A stretch of 64,000 bases of DNA, taken from positions 1 through 64,000 of the forward strand of contig JAIPET010000005.1 in NCBI GenBank assembly GCA_021736975.1, read 5' to 3'. Made by a program: the position numbers and the translations under genes. Positions 1 through 9,684 of the stretch are shown piece by piece. The notes under the pieces were generated by a model, which had not been told where the DNA came from, did not search any database, and saw only the letters and a list, made by a program, of their open reading frames with translations. Positions within the stretch are counted from its first letter, which is position 1, and every line of letters starts with the position of its first letter. This stretch comes from Candidatus Woesearchaeota archaeon (GTDB taxonomy: Archaea > Nanobdellota > Nanobdellia > Woesearchaeales > 21-14-0-10-32-9).

Positions 1-3000
1 GCACAATAACAGGATCAGGATATGTAGACGGAAGCGGAAATACAGGAAACATAACATACTGGACAGACTCAGACACAATAGCAAACAGCCCAATTTATTT
101 TAATACAACATCAGGAAATATAGGAATAGGAACAACAAATCCGCAAAGGTTACTTCATATAGAGGGAGATGGCACTGAATTACCTTCATTAATGTTTTCT
201 CATAATGAAACGGCAAGTAGCGGTTTTCAAACAGGCTTCACATCAGGAACTTCATTAAATGCTGAGACTTGGAACTACGAAGAAGGATATTATAGAATAG
301 GAACAAATAACACAGAAAGAATAAGAATAGATGATTCAGGAAATGTAGGAATCGGGACGAGCAGTCCAGCTGGAATTTTACACACAGTCGGAAGTACTAA
401 TTTGTTTAGAAGTACTAATAATGAAAATAGATTTGTGTTTACTACTGGTGGAGCTGGAAGTGATGGAGTTTTAAATATTTATAATAATACTGCTAGCGGG
501 GGAATTCAACTTCATTCAACAGGAGATAGTTTTTTCTCAGGAAACGTTGGAATCGGGACGACTAGTCCCGGGGAAAAATTAGAAGTAAATGGATCAATAA
601 ATGTAACAACTGGAAATGATGTTTGTATTGAAGGAGGAACATGCTTATCAACAACAGCATCAGGAGCAAACGAAGGAAAAGTTGGAATAGATAGCGGAGC
701 AACACCAGACTACTTAGGATCGAGCGGAAGTACAGGATCGCTAAGAACAAGTTCACCACTAAGTTATACAGATGGAGGAAACTACATAACCCTAGGAATA
801 ACAAACGATGCAATAGGAGACACACAATTAGCTTACAACACAGGACAACACCTAACAACAACAAGTGCACCAACATTCGCAACAATAAACACAGGAAACG
901 GAGCAATGGAAGTAAACACAATAGCAGCATATACTGGAAATCAAAACCTAGGAACATCAGATTCACCAACATTCGCAGCTTTAACTGTAAGCGGCAACAT
1001 CCATATGACAGGCGCAGCTTCACAACTAATACTTGACTCAGGACAAATAAGAACAGCAGACACAATAACAATAAATGGAAGTCATGTACCAACAGCAACA
1101 AACACATTTGACTTAGGAAACACATCAATGACCTGGGGAACATTACATTTAGGAACAGGAATAAATTCAGGAGGAACAACTCTTTCAACATCAGAATTAA
1201 ACATAGTAGATTCCGGAATAGATTTCTCAGAACTTTCAGGAACAGTATCAGACACACAAATAGCAGACGGAGCAGTAGATGGAGGAACCGGAGGCGAAAT
1301 AACAGATGGAAGCATAACTGCAGCAGACCTAGGAACAGATAGCGTTGCAGCAGATGAAATCGCAGCAAACGCAGTAGGAACAAGCGAAATAAACGATGGA
1401 ACAGTACAAGAAGTAGATTTAGAAATAGCAGGAAGCGGAAGCACGGGACAAATACTAGCATACAACTCAACAACTGGAGGATTCTACTGGACAACAGACG
1501 ACTCAGGAAGCACACTAACAGAAGGACAAGTAGAAGGATATATTTATGACAACGATAACGCACTAGGCGCACAATGGACTGTGACAAGTGCTGGAACCTA
1601 TGACATAAACTTTGATAGTAATACATTTGTTGTAGATACAAGCGAAAATAAAGTCGGAATCGGAACAAATGCACCAAACACAACACTACACGTAAGATCA
1701 AGTGGAACTGTTGGAGAAGACTATAACACCTTAAGACTAGATGCCGGAACAGGATTAACCGCGGGAACTTCAGAAAATGGAATTTTATTCTGGTGGAACT
1801 CAATAAATGGTGCGAGAATAGCTGCAAAATCTCACTCATCACCTGGTTGGGCAACAAGCCTAATATTTGAAACAGAATCAGGATCACCTTACACACTTGA
1901 AGAAAGAATGAGAATAAATTATGATGGAAATGTTGGAATAGGCACAACAACACCAAATGCAACACTACACGTAGCAGGAACAATAAACACAACAGGCGGA
2001 GACATATGCATCGACGGAGGAAACTGCCTAAGCCAAATGAGCGATGCAACAGGAGACATAACCGACGTAAACGAAGGAAACGGAATAACAATAACAGACC
2101 CAACAGGACCCGCACCAACAGTGGCAGTAGACTACACACCAAGTAGTGGAAGTGCAACACTAACTTGGACAAACGATGCATTAACAATAGTTGATGATAT
2201 TATAGACGGCGCACAACTAAAAGACACAATAACCCTTGACTCAACACTCGCAATAACACAAGGAAGCAACGATGTAAACTTTGACAGCAACACACTGTAC
2301 ATAAATGGAAGTGGAAGCAGAGTTGGAATAGGAACAACAAGCACAAATGATGGTGCAAAATTAAGTGTGCAAGGAAATTTACATTTACCAACAAATGGAA
2401 AAATAGGGTATTTAGGAACAGACACAACAGACACAGGACACCAATCATACATACTGTTTTATAACTCAACAAACGGCAACATGCAATTAGAAACTAAATT
2501 TTTAGGTTCAGACATAATTTTATCTCCAAGCGATAATGTAGGTATAGGAACATCAACACCAAGTAAAAAATTAGAAATTCAAATTGGAGAATCAGAAGGA
2601 GATGGAATAAATATTTCAGATCCGAATAGCCAAATCGCATACTTAGGAGATGGAGCTTCAAGTAGTGAAGTAGGAATTTTAAGACTTTGGGACAATGATG
2701 GTGTTGAAAATGCAAGAATATATGCAAGTGAAACTAATCCAAGTTGGATCATGGGAAACTTAGGAATTGGACTTGTATCTCCAAGCGAAAAATTAGATAT
2801 TGCTTCAGGCACAGGCCCTGCATTAAGATTAACAGAATCAGGATCCAATCAAGGACTATATATTGGAGCTGTAGATACTAATGAAGGCATTTTAGGTTTC
2901 GGAGTTGATTGGGCTCAAACAGGAGGAAGTGTAAGTTCTTGGACTGCAAGAGAAACTTCCGCAGGAATATTAAGAGTTGATAATGGCGATTTAAATTATT

Positions 3001-6000
3001 ATGCAGATACCAGTTTAACAGATGATGCTACATTCACACCCACTTTAAGATTCACAATTTTAAGTGATGGAAAAGTAGGTATAGGAGATCCATCTCCGGG
3101 AGAAATGTTAGAAGTTGTGGGAAGTATAAACGCAACAAGCGGAGATATATGTATTACCGGTGGAAACTGCCTATCAACAGTAAGCACAAACGACTTCGGA
3201 ACAAGCATAGACGACACAGAAATGACAGCAGAAGACTTCGGAGACTTCACATGCACAGGATCAGAAGACGGATGCACAATAGACGCAAACAGCATAACAC
3301 TAGGAACAGATACAACAGGAAACTACGTAGGAGACGTAACCGGAACAGGAAGCATAACCGCAACCGGAACACCAGGAGAAGGATACACAGAAACAATAGA
3401 CGTAACAGACGACAGCATAGACGGAACAGAACTAAAAGACACAATAACCCTTGACTCAACACTAGCAATAACACAAGGAAGCAACGATGTAAACTTTGAC
3501 AGCAACACATTATTTGTAGATGGAAGTGAAAATGATGTTGGAATAGGAACAAACACAATTTCAAATTCATTAAAATTAGATGTTGAAGGCCAAATAGGTG
3601 CAACACAATACTGTGACGAAGAAGGAAATAATTGTTTTGATGCAGGAAACGGAATGGCAGATGTTTCTACAGACAATCTTATCAAAAATGGAGATTTCGA
3701 ATTAGGAACTCTTGCAGGTTGGACAGGCCTAGATGCTGTTCAAAGTCCTGCATACTCAGGAAAATATGCTGCTGAAGCCACAGGATCTTCAACCGTTGAA
3801 AGTATAGAATACGTACCTGTAGATCCAGACAACGACGTATTATACTTAGAAGGATATTTTAAGAAAACTGTTGACGGCACAACTCCAGGAATTATTTACT
3901 TTGGATACAAAGCATATAATGAAAATAAAAGCGTCATAACAACAGCGCCATGTGGTACTTATTGTTACTTTGCAGCAAGCGGATATGATCTTAATCCTGA
4001 TGGAAGCTGGCATAAATTTTCTGCTATAACAACAGGAGAAGGAACATCCTACCCTAATTTTCCAGTCGGAACTAAATTTGTTCGACCAATGGTTTTAATT
4101 AACTACGGAGGAAGTAGCGATACCGTAACTCAAATGGATCACATATCATTAAAGAAAATAAATCAAGGAGCATTATTTGTAGGAAACGACTACGATGCAA
4201 CCAACAGAGTAGACTATACAGAATACACAAAAATATACACCGAAAATAACGACTTGCAAATAATTCCGCCAAGCTCAGGAAGCGTTGGAATAGGAAACAC
4301 TGCTGTTTCAGGATCATTAAAACTAGATGTAGAAGGAACAGTAGGAGCAACACAATACTGTGACGAAGCAGGAAACAACTGCATAGACATAGCAAACGTA
4401 GGAACAGGAGATGGAACAGTAACAAGCGTAACAGCAGGAACAGGAATGACACAAACAGGAACAAGCACAATCAACCCAACACTAAACGTAATAGGAGGAA
4501 CAGGAATCACCGCAAACGCAGACAACATAGAACTAGGCGCACTAACAACCAACTGGGACGCAGGAAACTACGAAATAAGAGCACAAACACTAGAATCAGA
4601 CGTAACAACAGGAACCGCGCCACTAACAATAGCGAGCACCACCGTAGTCACAAACCTAAACACAGACCTACTAGACGGAGAAGAAGGAACATACTACACA
4701 AACTCAAGTAATCAAGCAACAGGAACACTACCAAGTGCAAGACTAACAGGCAGCTACACAGGAATAACAGGACTAGGCACCATTGGAACTGGAACCTGGC
4801 AAGGAACAAGCATCGGAACAACATACACAGACGCAAAAGACACAACAGACGATAATGTAGTAGGAGACGTAGACAGTAGCGAAATAACAAACGGCGCAAT
4901 CAAAGACGAAGACCTAGACCTAACAAACATCACACTAAACACATTCACAAACGACGCAGGATACATAACAAGCCAAACAGACGACCAAACATTCGCAGAA
5001 ATAGGAGCAGGAACCGCAACAAGCGTAGCATTCGTAATAGGAAACAGCGCAACACTATCAACAACAGGAACCGGGACAATAACCGCAACAACCGCAAACA
5101 CAGGAGACAGCGCAACAAGCTTCTTTAGCACAGGAACACTAGAAGTAGCAATAGGAGGAACAGGAACAACAACAAGCACAGGAAGCGGAAACCTAGTACT
5201 AAGCACAAGCCCAACACTAACAACACCAAACATAGGCGCAGCAACAGGAACATCACTAATCGCAAGCGGAGACATAAACACAACAACAGGAGATATATGC
5301 ATCGACGGAGGAAACTGCCTAAGCCAAATGAGCAACACAAGCGGAACAGTAACAAGCGTAGCAGCAGGAAACGGAATGGACTTCACCACAATAACCGGAA
5401 GCGGAACAATAACCCTAGGAACACCAACCACACTAACAAGCACAACAACAAACAGCGCAAGCGCAACAACCCACACACACGCAATAACAACAGGAATAGC
5501 AAACACAAACATCGTAAAAATAGACCACGCAAGCGCAGCAGACAACGACTACGCAAAACTAACAGCAAACGGAATAGAAGGAAGAAGCTATACAGAAGTA
5601 AAAACAGACTTATCATTAAATAACGTAGAAAACACAGCACTAAGCACATGGCCAGGAACAACAAGCATAACCACACTAGGAACAATAGGAACAGGAACAT
5701 GGACAGGAACAAGCATCGGAACAACATACACAGACGCAAAAGACACAACAGACGACAACGTAGCAGGAGACGTAGACTCATCAGAAATAACAGACGGAAC
5801 AATAAACGAATCAGACCTAAACATTACAAACACACCAACAGACAATTATTTACTAAGTTTTGATGATACAACAGGCGGATTCACATGGGTCGCTGCAGAC
5901 GGATCAGGAACTGATGATCAAACATTCGCAGAAATAGGAGCAGGAACAATAACAAGCGCAGCTTTCGTAGTCGGAAACTCAGCAACACTATCTGCAACAG

Positions 6001-8183
6001 GAACCGGGACAATAAATGCAACAGACTTAATCTGCACAGACTGTATAGGTGCAACAGAAATATCTGATAGTTATCTTTTAAACAACGGTGACACAATGGA
6101 CGGCACATTAACAATGGGAGGATCCACATCAAACATAGCTCTTGGTTCAAACTGGTTAAGTAATGATGGAGACGATGAAGGCGTCTGGGTTACAAGCACA
6201 GGAAATGTTGGGATAGGAATAACAACACCAAATGCAACACTACATGTAGCAGGAACAATAAACACAACAGGCGGAGACATATGCATCTATGGAGGAAACT
6301 GCTTAAGCGAATCACTAACAAGCATACCAGACTCATACGTCCTAACAACAGGAGACACAATGAGCGGCCCATTAAGAATAAGAGATGTCGGCGGCGGAGC
6401 AACAATAAACATAGGAGCAGACAGAACAAACTACGCAGATACCGCAACAATAATACTACAAGAAGACGCAGACAACACATACGGAACAAACGGATACGGC
6501 TTTAGACACAGATATGACGGATCAGCAAACACATACTACTTTGACACAGCATCCACAACAACCACAACAAACATATACACAGCAAACCTAGGAAGCAACA
6601 TAATAGACTTCAAAGCAACACCAACAATAAACGGAGTACCAATGATAGATATAGAAGTAGACGGAAGCATAACAAACGAACTACAAACACTACAAGAAGT
6701 AACAAACCAAGGAACACCAACAACAACCGCCGCAATAACAATCGACAGCGACGGAAACGAACAAACAAACATCGGCGGAACACTATACATAAACGGATCA
6801 AGCCTCGGAGAAAGAGTAGGAATAGGAACAACAAGTCCTTCAGCAATGCTAGAAATTGAATCTAGTGGAACAGATAATGCAAATATGGACATAGACGCTC
6901 CTTCTGGAGAAATATCTTTAATAAATTTTCAAAGTGCAGGTACAACTAAATTCCAAATACAAGGAAAAAGTGCAAGCGATCATTTTGTAATTTGGGACAA
7001 TGTAAATAGCGAATCAAGAATTAATTTGAGGTCAGACAATGGAGATAATAATTATAAAACAGGTATGGTTGGAGGAACACACGAATTCCTTAATAGCACA
7101 GAAGATACACTGATGACAATAGCTGGAGATGGATATGTAAGTATAGGAACCACATCTACATCCGGAAAATTAACAATAGATCAAAATGCAAATGATGAAG
7201 CACTATACATTACGGGAGGAAGCGGAGGACAACCTATAGCCACATTTATAAGAGATTTAGGTTCAAATGGAACTATAAAAATAACCTCGACAGGAGGAGA
7301 TCCACAGATACAATTTGATCCTGAAGACTCAGGAACTGTTTGGTCTGCAGGAGTAGATGATGGGGACGGAGATAGTTTTAAAATATCTTATGGAGGAAGC
7401 ATAGAATCAGGAACTGCAGGAATAAGCATACAAACAGACGGAGATGTAGGAATAGGAACAACAAGTCCTGGAGCGGGATTAGATGTTCATAATAATGTAA
7501 TAATATCTGACGGGACAGATTCATGCGCGCAAACAGAAAATGGAGATTTATGTGTGGATAATGATTTAGAAATAGATGGAAAAATAATGTTAAGAACAGC
7601 CAATACAGACGGAATATTAAATATGGGTGGAAGTCACGGAGAACAAATTTTATTTAAAGGAGGAGCAAGTGTTTATGAATTTGTTGTTGAATATGATGAT
7701 GGCGCCGCGGGAACCTCTTTAGTTTTTGAACAAGATACAAATCCTGTTTTGGTATTAAATACTACTGGCGAAGTATTAGTCGGAGGTGCTTCAGATTCAG
7801 GCGCATATAAATTGCAAGTAAATGGAAATATATGTGAAGATGATGGAACAATAGCAACATGTAGCTCTGATGAACGATTAAAAGAAAATATTCTTGATAT
7901 TGAAAACGCGACAGAATATTTAATTAAATTTAGACCAAGGACTTATAATTTTATCGGAGAATCCAAAAAAATGTCTGGTTTTATAGCTCAAGAAGTAAAT
8001 GAAACACATCCAGAACTATTTGTAGAAAAAGAAGATGGTTATTATACTTGGGATAATCCTGGTTTAGAAATTATAACTGTCAAAGCAATACAAGAATTAA
8101 ATGAAAGAATAAATAATTTAGAAACAGAAAATGATTTGATGAAAGAAGATTTGTGCTTCCTTGGAATACAAAGATGGTGTTGA
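1..8183 (+). CDS. Giant fibre-like repeat protein with C-terminal S74 self-cleaving chaperone domain (5' end outside window)
   Basis: The frame is already open at base 3 and runs unbroken into the ATG at 192, with repeat units (GNIGIGTTNP) before that ATG. The listed start is therefore internal and the gene begins left of the window, with at least 2,726 codons visible. The body is made of degenerate beta-type repeats of the form GNVGIGTTSP...LEVNGSI, with about seven short two-cysteine blocks such as CIDGGNC that could form disulfides. The last ~106 residues form a peptidase S74/intramolecular chaperone domain. It opens with SSDERLKENI, whose Ser-x4-Lys spacing matches the catalytic dyad of phage tailspike chaperones, and ends in a coiled-coil-like ELNERINNLETENDLMKEDL. 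In that family the domain drives trimer folding and then cuts itself off. I infer a trimeric surface fibre, perhaps for cell contact. Signal peptide and anchor cannot be judged without the N-terminus. Confidence 0.85.
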   Translation, partial: TITGSGYVDGSGNTGNITYWTDSDTIANSPIYFNTTSGNIGIGTTNPQRLLHIEGDGTELPSLMFSHNETASSGFQTGFTSGTSLNAETWNYEEGYYRIGTNNTERIRIDDSGNVGIGTSSPAGILHTVGSTNLFRSTNNENRFVFTTGGAGSDGVLNIYNNTASGGIQLHSTGDSFFSGNVGIGTTSPGEKLEVNGSINVTTGNDVCIEGGTCLSTTASGANEGKVGIDSGATPDYLGSSGSTGSLRTSSPLSYTDGGNYITLGITNDAIGDTQLAYNTGQHLTTTSAPTFATINTGNGAMEVNTIAAYTGNQNLGTSDSPTFAALTVSGNIHMTGAASQLILDSGQIRTADTITINGSHVPTATNTFDLGNTSMTWGTLHLGTGINSGGTTLSTSELNIVDSGIDFSELSGTVSDTQIADGAVDGGTGGEITDGSITAADLGTDSVAADEIAANAVGTSEINDGTVQEVDLEIAGSGSTGQILAYNSTTGGFYWTTDDSGSTLTEGQVEGYIYDNDNALGAQWTVTSAGTYDINFDSNTFVVDTSENKVGIGTNAPNTTLHVRSSGTVGEDYNTLRLDAGTGLTAGTSENGILFWWNSINGARIAAKSHSSPGWATSLIFETESGSPYTLEERMRINYDGNVGIGTTTPNATLHVAGTINTTGGDICIDGGNCLSQMSDATGDITDVNEGNGITITDPTGPAPTVAVDYTPSSGSATLTWTNDALTIVDDIIDGAQLKDTITLDSTLAITQGSNDVNFDSNTLYINGSGSRVGIGTTSTNDGAKLSVQGNLHLPTNGKIGYLGTDTTDTGHQSYILFYNSTNGNMQLETKFLGSDIILSPSDNVGIGTSTPSKKLEIQIGESEGDGINISDPNSQIAYLGDGASSSEVGILRLWDNDGVENARIYASETNPSWIMGNLGIGLVSPSEKLDIASGTGPALRLTESGSNQGLYIGAVDTNEGILGFGVDWAQTGGSVSSWTARETSAGILRVDNGDLNYYADTSLTDDATFTPTLRFTILSDGKVGIGDPSPGEMLEVVGSINATSGDICITGGNCLSTVSTNDFGTSIDDTEMTAEDFGDFTCTGSEDGCTIDANSITLGTDTTGNYVGDVTGTGSITATGTPGEGYTETIDVTDDSIDGTELKDTITLDSTLAITQGSNDVNFDSNTLFVDGSENDVGIGTNTISNSLKLDVEGQIGATQYCDEEGNNCFDAGNGMADVSTDNLIKNGDFELGTLAGWTGLDAVQSPAYSGKYAAEATGSSTVESIEYVPVDPDNDVLYLEGYFKKTVDGTTPGIIYFGYKAYNENKSVITTAPCGTYCYFAASGYDLNPDGSWHKFSAITTGEGTSYPNFPVGTKFVRPMVLINYGGSSDTVTQMDHISLKKINQGALFVGNDYDATNRVDYTEYTKIYTENNDLQIIPPSSGSVGIGNTAVSGSLKLDVEGTVGATQYCDEAGNNCIDIANVGTGDGTVTSVTAGTGMTQTGTSTINPTLNVIGGTGITANADNIELGALTTNWDAGNYEIRAQTLESDVTTGTAPLTIASTTVVTNLNTDLLDGEEGTYYTNSSNQATGTLPSARLTGSYTGITGLGTIGTGTWQGTSIGTTYTDAKDTTDDNVVGDVDSSEITNGAIKDEDLDLTNITLNTFTNDAGYITSQTDDQTFAEIGAGTATSVAFVIGNSATLSTTGTGTITATTANTGDSATSFFSTGTLEVAIGGTGTTTSTGSGNLVLSTSPTLTTPNIGAATGTSLIASGDINTTTGDICIDGGNCLSQMSNTSGTVTSVAAGNGMDFTTITGSGTITLGTPTTLTSTTTNSASATTHTHAITTGIANTNIVKIDHASAADNDYAKLTANGIEGRSYTEVKTDLSLNNVENTALSTWPGTTSITTLGTIGTGTWTGTSIGTTYTDAKDTTDDNVAGDVDSSEITDGTINESDLNITNTPTDNYLLSFDDTTGGFTWVAADGSGTDDQTFAEIGAGTITSAAFVVGNSATLSATGTGTINATDLICTDCIGATEISDSYLLNNGDTMDGTLTMGGSTSNIALGSNWLSNDGDDEGVWVTSTGNVGIGITTPNATLHVAGTINTTGGDICIYGGNCLSESLTSIPDSYVLTTGDTMSGPLRIRDVGGGATINIGADRTNYADTATIILQEDADNTYGTNGYGFRHRYDGSANTYYFDTASTTTTTNIYTANLGSNIIDFKATPTINGVPMIDIEVDGSITNELQTLQEVTNQGTPTTTAAITIDSDGNEQTNIGGTLYINGSSLGERVGIGTTSPSAMLEIESSGTDNANMDIDAPSGEISLINFQSAGTTKFQIQGKSASDHFVIWDNVNSESRINLRSDNGDNNYKTGMVGGTHEFLNSTEDTLMTIAGDGYVSIGTTSTSGKLTIDQNANDEALYITGGSGGQPIATFIRDLGSNGTIKITSTGGDPQIQFDPEDSGTVWSAGVDDGDGDSFKISYGGSIESGTAGISIQTDGDVGIGTTSPGAGLDVHNNVIISDGTDSCAQTENGDLCVDNDLEIDGKIMLRTANTDGILNMGGSHGEQILFKGGASVYEFVVEYDDGAAGTSLVFEQDTNPVLVLNTTGEVLVGGASDSGAYKLQVNGNICEDDGTIATCSSDERLKENILDIENATEYLIKFRPRTYNFIGESKKMSGFIAQEVNETHPELFVEKEDGYYTWDNPGLEIITVKAIQELNERINNLETENDLMKEDLCFLGIQRWC
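1945..2039 (+). repeat. Intragenic direct repeat B, copy 1
   Basis: Roughly 90 bases encoding TTPNATLHVAGTINTTGGDI plus the cysteine block. It recurs nearly unchanged at 6221-6308, over 4 kb away in the same gene, and its end recurs again near 5282-5330. Confidence 0.8.
2217..2294 (+). repeat. Intragenic direct repeat A, copy 1
   Basis: About 78 bases nearly identical to 3432-3509, both encoding LKDTITLDSTLAITQGSNDV and the following residues. Near-identity at DNA level, not only protein level, points to recent duplication or gene conversion inside the fibre gene. Confidence 0.8.
3432..3509 (+). repeat. Intragenic direct repeat A, copy 2
   Basis: Second copy of the 78-base unit at 2217-2294. 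Only a few substitutions are visible. A more diverged relative of its end occurs around 1608-1640. Confidence 0.8.
4771..5090 (+). repeat. Intragenic segmental duplication C/D, copy 1
   Basis: Contains two blocks, one encoding GTSIGTTYTDAKDTTDDNV and one encoding DDQTFAEIGAGT. Both recur in the same order at 5674-6020, separated by a diverged linker of different length. This is duplication of several fibre repeat units at once. Confidence 0.75.
5674..6020 (+). repeat. Intragenic segmental duplication C/D, copy 2
   Basis: Second copy of the 4771-5090 segment. The linker between the two conserved blocks is longer and uses more T-containing codons than copy 1. Confidence 0.75.
6221..6308 (+). 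repeat. Intragenic direct repeat B, copy 2
   Basis: Second copy of the 1945-2039 unit. The cysteine block reads CIYGGNC here instead of CIDGGNC. Confidence 0.8.
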
Positions 8184-8276
8184 TAACAGTTAATAAAAAA
8201 ATAGTTTTTAGAAAAATAAATTGAGTTATTGCATCAACTTTTTAAAAATCAAATCATTTTTATTTTTTGTTTTTTT

Positions 8277-8723
8277 TTAGATTATTTCATAATCTTCAAG
8301 TTTAATTGTTCCTATAATAGGAACTGAAATATTTGATCTGAATTGTATTTTATCAAAAATTGCAGCATACTTCTTTTCACCCATGCTGAGCATGACAAGA
8401 CCTGAATAATATAAATCCACATTAGAAATTAAAGCGCGTCCAGTGAAATTTCCTGTAATATCATCATTTGATTTATTAATAATATAAACTAAACTTGCAT
8501 GACCTTTATCATTTAAATCATTATAAAAAATTAAAAAATTATTTTTTTTAGAAAAAATTGAATGCATAGGAATTTCCATGAAACCATTATAATCGTGCTG
8601 AATTATCGCAAAAGGATTTGTAGTTCCTTTTTCATCTTCTATTGTTTCTATCTCCCCATAAAAATAAGACTTAGGATCACTATCCACATATTTACCTAAA
8701 ATGTCATAATAATTTATTCTCAT
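8277..8723 (-). CDS. Unknown protein, third gene of the MntA/HepT operon
   Basis: A 148-residue protein I do not recognise. It is mixed in composition, with no signal peptide, membrane segment or metal motif. The middle and C-terminal parts look beta-rich (NFTGRALISNVDLYYSGLVM; SVPIIGTIKLEDYEII), which would suit a small barrel or sandwich fold. Its ATG overlaps the end of the HepT gene by 4 bases, so the two are very probably translated from one mRNA. The context makes a role as an accessory or immunity component of the toxin-antitoxin pair possible, but nothing in the sequence proves it. It converges with the fibre gene across a 93-base T-rich spacer. Confidence 0.7.
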   Translation of the reverse strand: MRINYYDILGKYVDSDPKSYFYGEIETIEDEKGTTNPFAIIQHDYNGFMEIPMHSIFSKKNNFLIFYNDLNDKGHASLVYIINKSNDDITGNFTGRALISNVDLYYSGLVMLSMGEKKYAAIFDKIQFRSNISVPIIGTIKLEDYEII

Positions 8724-9121
8724 TTTACTATTTCTTCCTGAAATTTTTTTGCATCAATAATTATTTCTTTAAGACTTTCATAAAATAACTCTTCATCAAA
8801 ATCATCATATTGATGAATCATTAAATTCCTCATCCCTTTAAAACTTTGCATTTTATTATAAGTTGTTTCTGATAAAATATTTAAATCTTTTAATATTTCA
8901 AATGATTTTCCTCTTTCTAAAATTCCTTTTTCTTTTAAAATAATATTTGAAATTTTTATAATTTCTTCAATTATTATCTCAGCTAAACGCTCGCATGCTG
9001 CAGAAACAACATAATTCGATTTGTAAGAATCTGAATTATTAGGAAGGACTTTTTCTAATTGAAATATATGTTTATTAAGGTCTTTAATTTTATTATTTAT
9101 TCTCATAGAATATTTTTCCAT
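8720..9121 (-). CDS. hepT: HepT-like HEPN-domain toxin (predicted RNase)
   Basis: All-helical protein of 133 residues (DUF86/HepT size). Residues 98-105 read RNLMIHQY, which matches the HEPN active-site pattern R-x4-H followed by the Tyr that is AMPylated in characterised HepT toxins. In that family the HEPN dimer cleaves RNA and the partner MntA adds AMP to the Tyr to silence it. The gene overlaps the upstream nucleotidyltransferase gene by about 29 bases if the ATG at 9121 is used, less from the ATG at 9106. It overlaps the downstream unknown gene by 4. Order here is antitoxin, toxin, unknown gene. Family assignment is good; toxicity is inference. Confidence 0.82.
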   Translation of the reverse strand: MEKYSMRINNKIKDLNKHIFQLEKVLPNNSDSYKSNYVVSAACERLAEIIIEEIIKISNIILKEKGILERGKSFEILKDLNILSETTYNKMQSFKGMRNLMIHQYDDFDEELFYESLKEIIIDAKKFQEEIVK

Positions 9122-9596
9122 TTAATTTTACCTCATCTTGAATTTTTTTAGGTAAATTATTAAAAATACTTATATCAAATAGTTCATTTGATTCAGACAT
9201 CATTCTTTTTTTAAAAAAAGAAGAATCTTTTAAATTAGTTTTTGAAAATTCTACGGAAATATCCACGTCTGATTCGAAAGACATTTGGTTTTTTACAAAT
9301 GAACCAAAAATGTAAATTTTCTTTAAATTTTTTCCATATCCATCTAATAACATCGTATCTCTTAATAATTCTAATTGTTTGTAAACTTCTCCTCCTTTTT
9401 TTATTTTAAACTCTTCTTTATATACAGAACATTTTTTTATAAATTCAAACTTTAGCCTTATATCTCTTGAAAGTCTATTTTTTTCTGATTGTGATAAATT
9501 CAAACCGAGAAGCTGTTTTTTTATAATATTAATTTCCGATTTACCAAATATTTTTGTAGCAGATTTATCTGTTTTAATAAATTCAAATAAAGTCAT
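9093..9596 (-). CDS. mntA: MntA-type nucleotidyltransferase antitoxin with N-terminal extension
   Basis: The minimal nucleotidyltransferase motif G-S-x10-D-x-D is exact (GSFVKNQMSFESDVD, about residues 98-112). In MntA antitoxins this fold AMPylates the HepT toxin. The ORF-track start is a GTG at 9605. I prefer the ATG at 9596 because GAGGTGG, a strong ribosome binding site, lies just upstream and would be consumed by the GTG start. This gives 167 residues. The catalytic motif sits near residue 98, so there is a helical extension (including LSQSEKNRLSRDIRLKF) in front of the usual domain. It could bind DNA, given the palindromic promoter, but that is inference. Confidence 0.8.
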   Translation of the reverse strand: MTLFEFIKTDKSATKIFGKSEINIIKKQLLGLNLSQSEKNRLSRDIRLKFEFIKKCSVYKEEFKIKKGGEVYKQLELLRDTMLLDGYGKNLKKIYIFGSFVKNQMSFESDVDISVEFSKTNLKDSSFFKKRMMSESNELFDISIFNNLPKKIQDEVKLNGKIFYENK

Positions 9597-9650
9597 AATA
9601 ACCACCTCGAAGGTTATAATAACCTAAATAATGGTTATATTTATAAGTTT
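9597..9650 (-). promoter_or_regulatory. Promoter with palindromic operator of the mntA-hepT operon
   Basis: Inverted repeat GGTTAT-A-ATAACC at 9612-9624, with further half-sites: ATAACC at 9597-9603 (plus strand) and GGTTAT at 9633-9638. A TATA-like CTTATAAATATA (minus strand) lies at about 9639-9650. The ribosome binding site GAGGTGG is at 9602-9608. Overlap of dyads with the promoter suggests autoregulation, as is common in toxin-antitoxin operons. Confidence 0.55.
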
Positions 9651-9684
9651 TATGTAAAGAAAAGAGTTAATTAAAATCATTTAT

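Noticed and set aside
562-2187. Long minus-strand ORF of 541 residues opposite the fibre gene
   Set aside because: Leu/Phe/Arg-rich nonsense composition; produced by the T-poor, repeat-rich coding strand of the real gene. The same applies to the other minus-strand ORFs between 1082 and 6892, such as 4754-5545.
3149-5863. Short plus-strand ORFs (3149-3454, 5297-5623, 5648-5863) in a second frame of the fibre gene
   Set aside because: Arg/Asn-rich frame shadows of ACA/GGA codons, fully inside the real reading frame.
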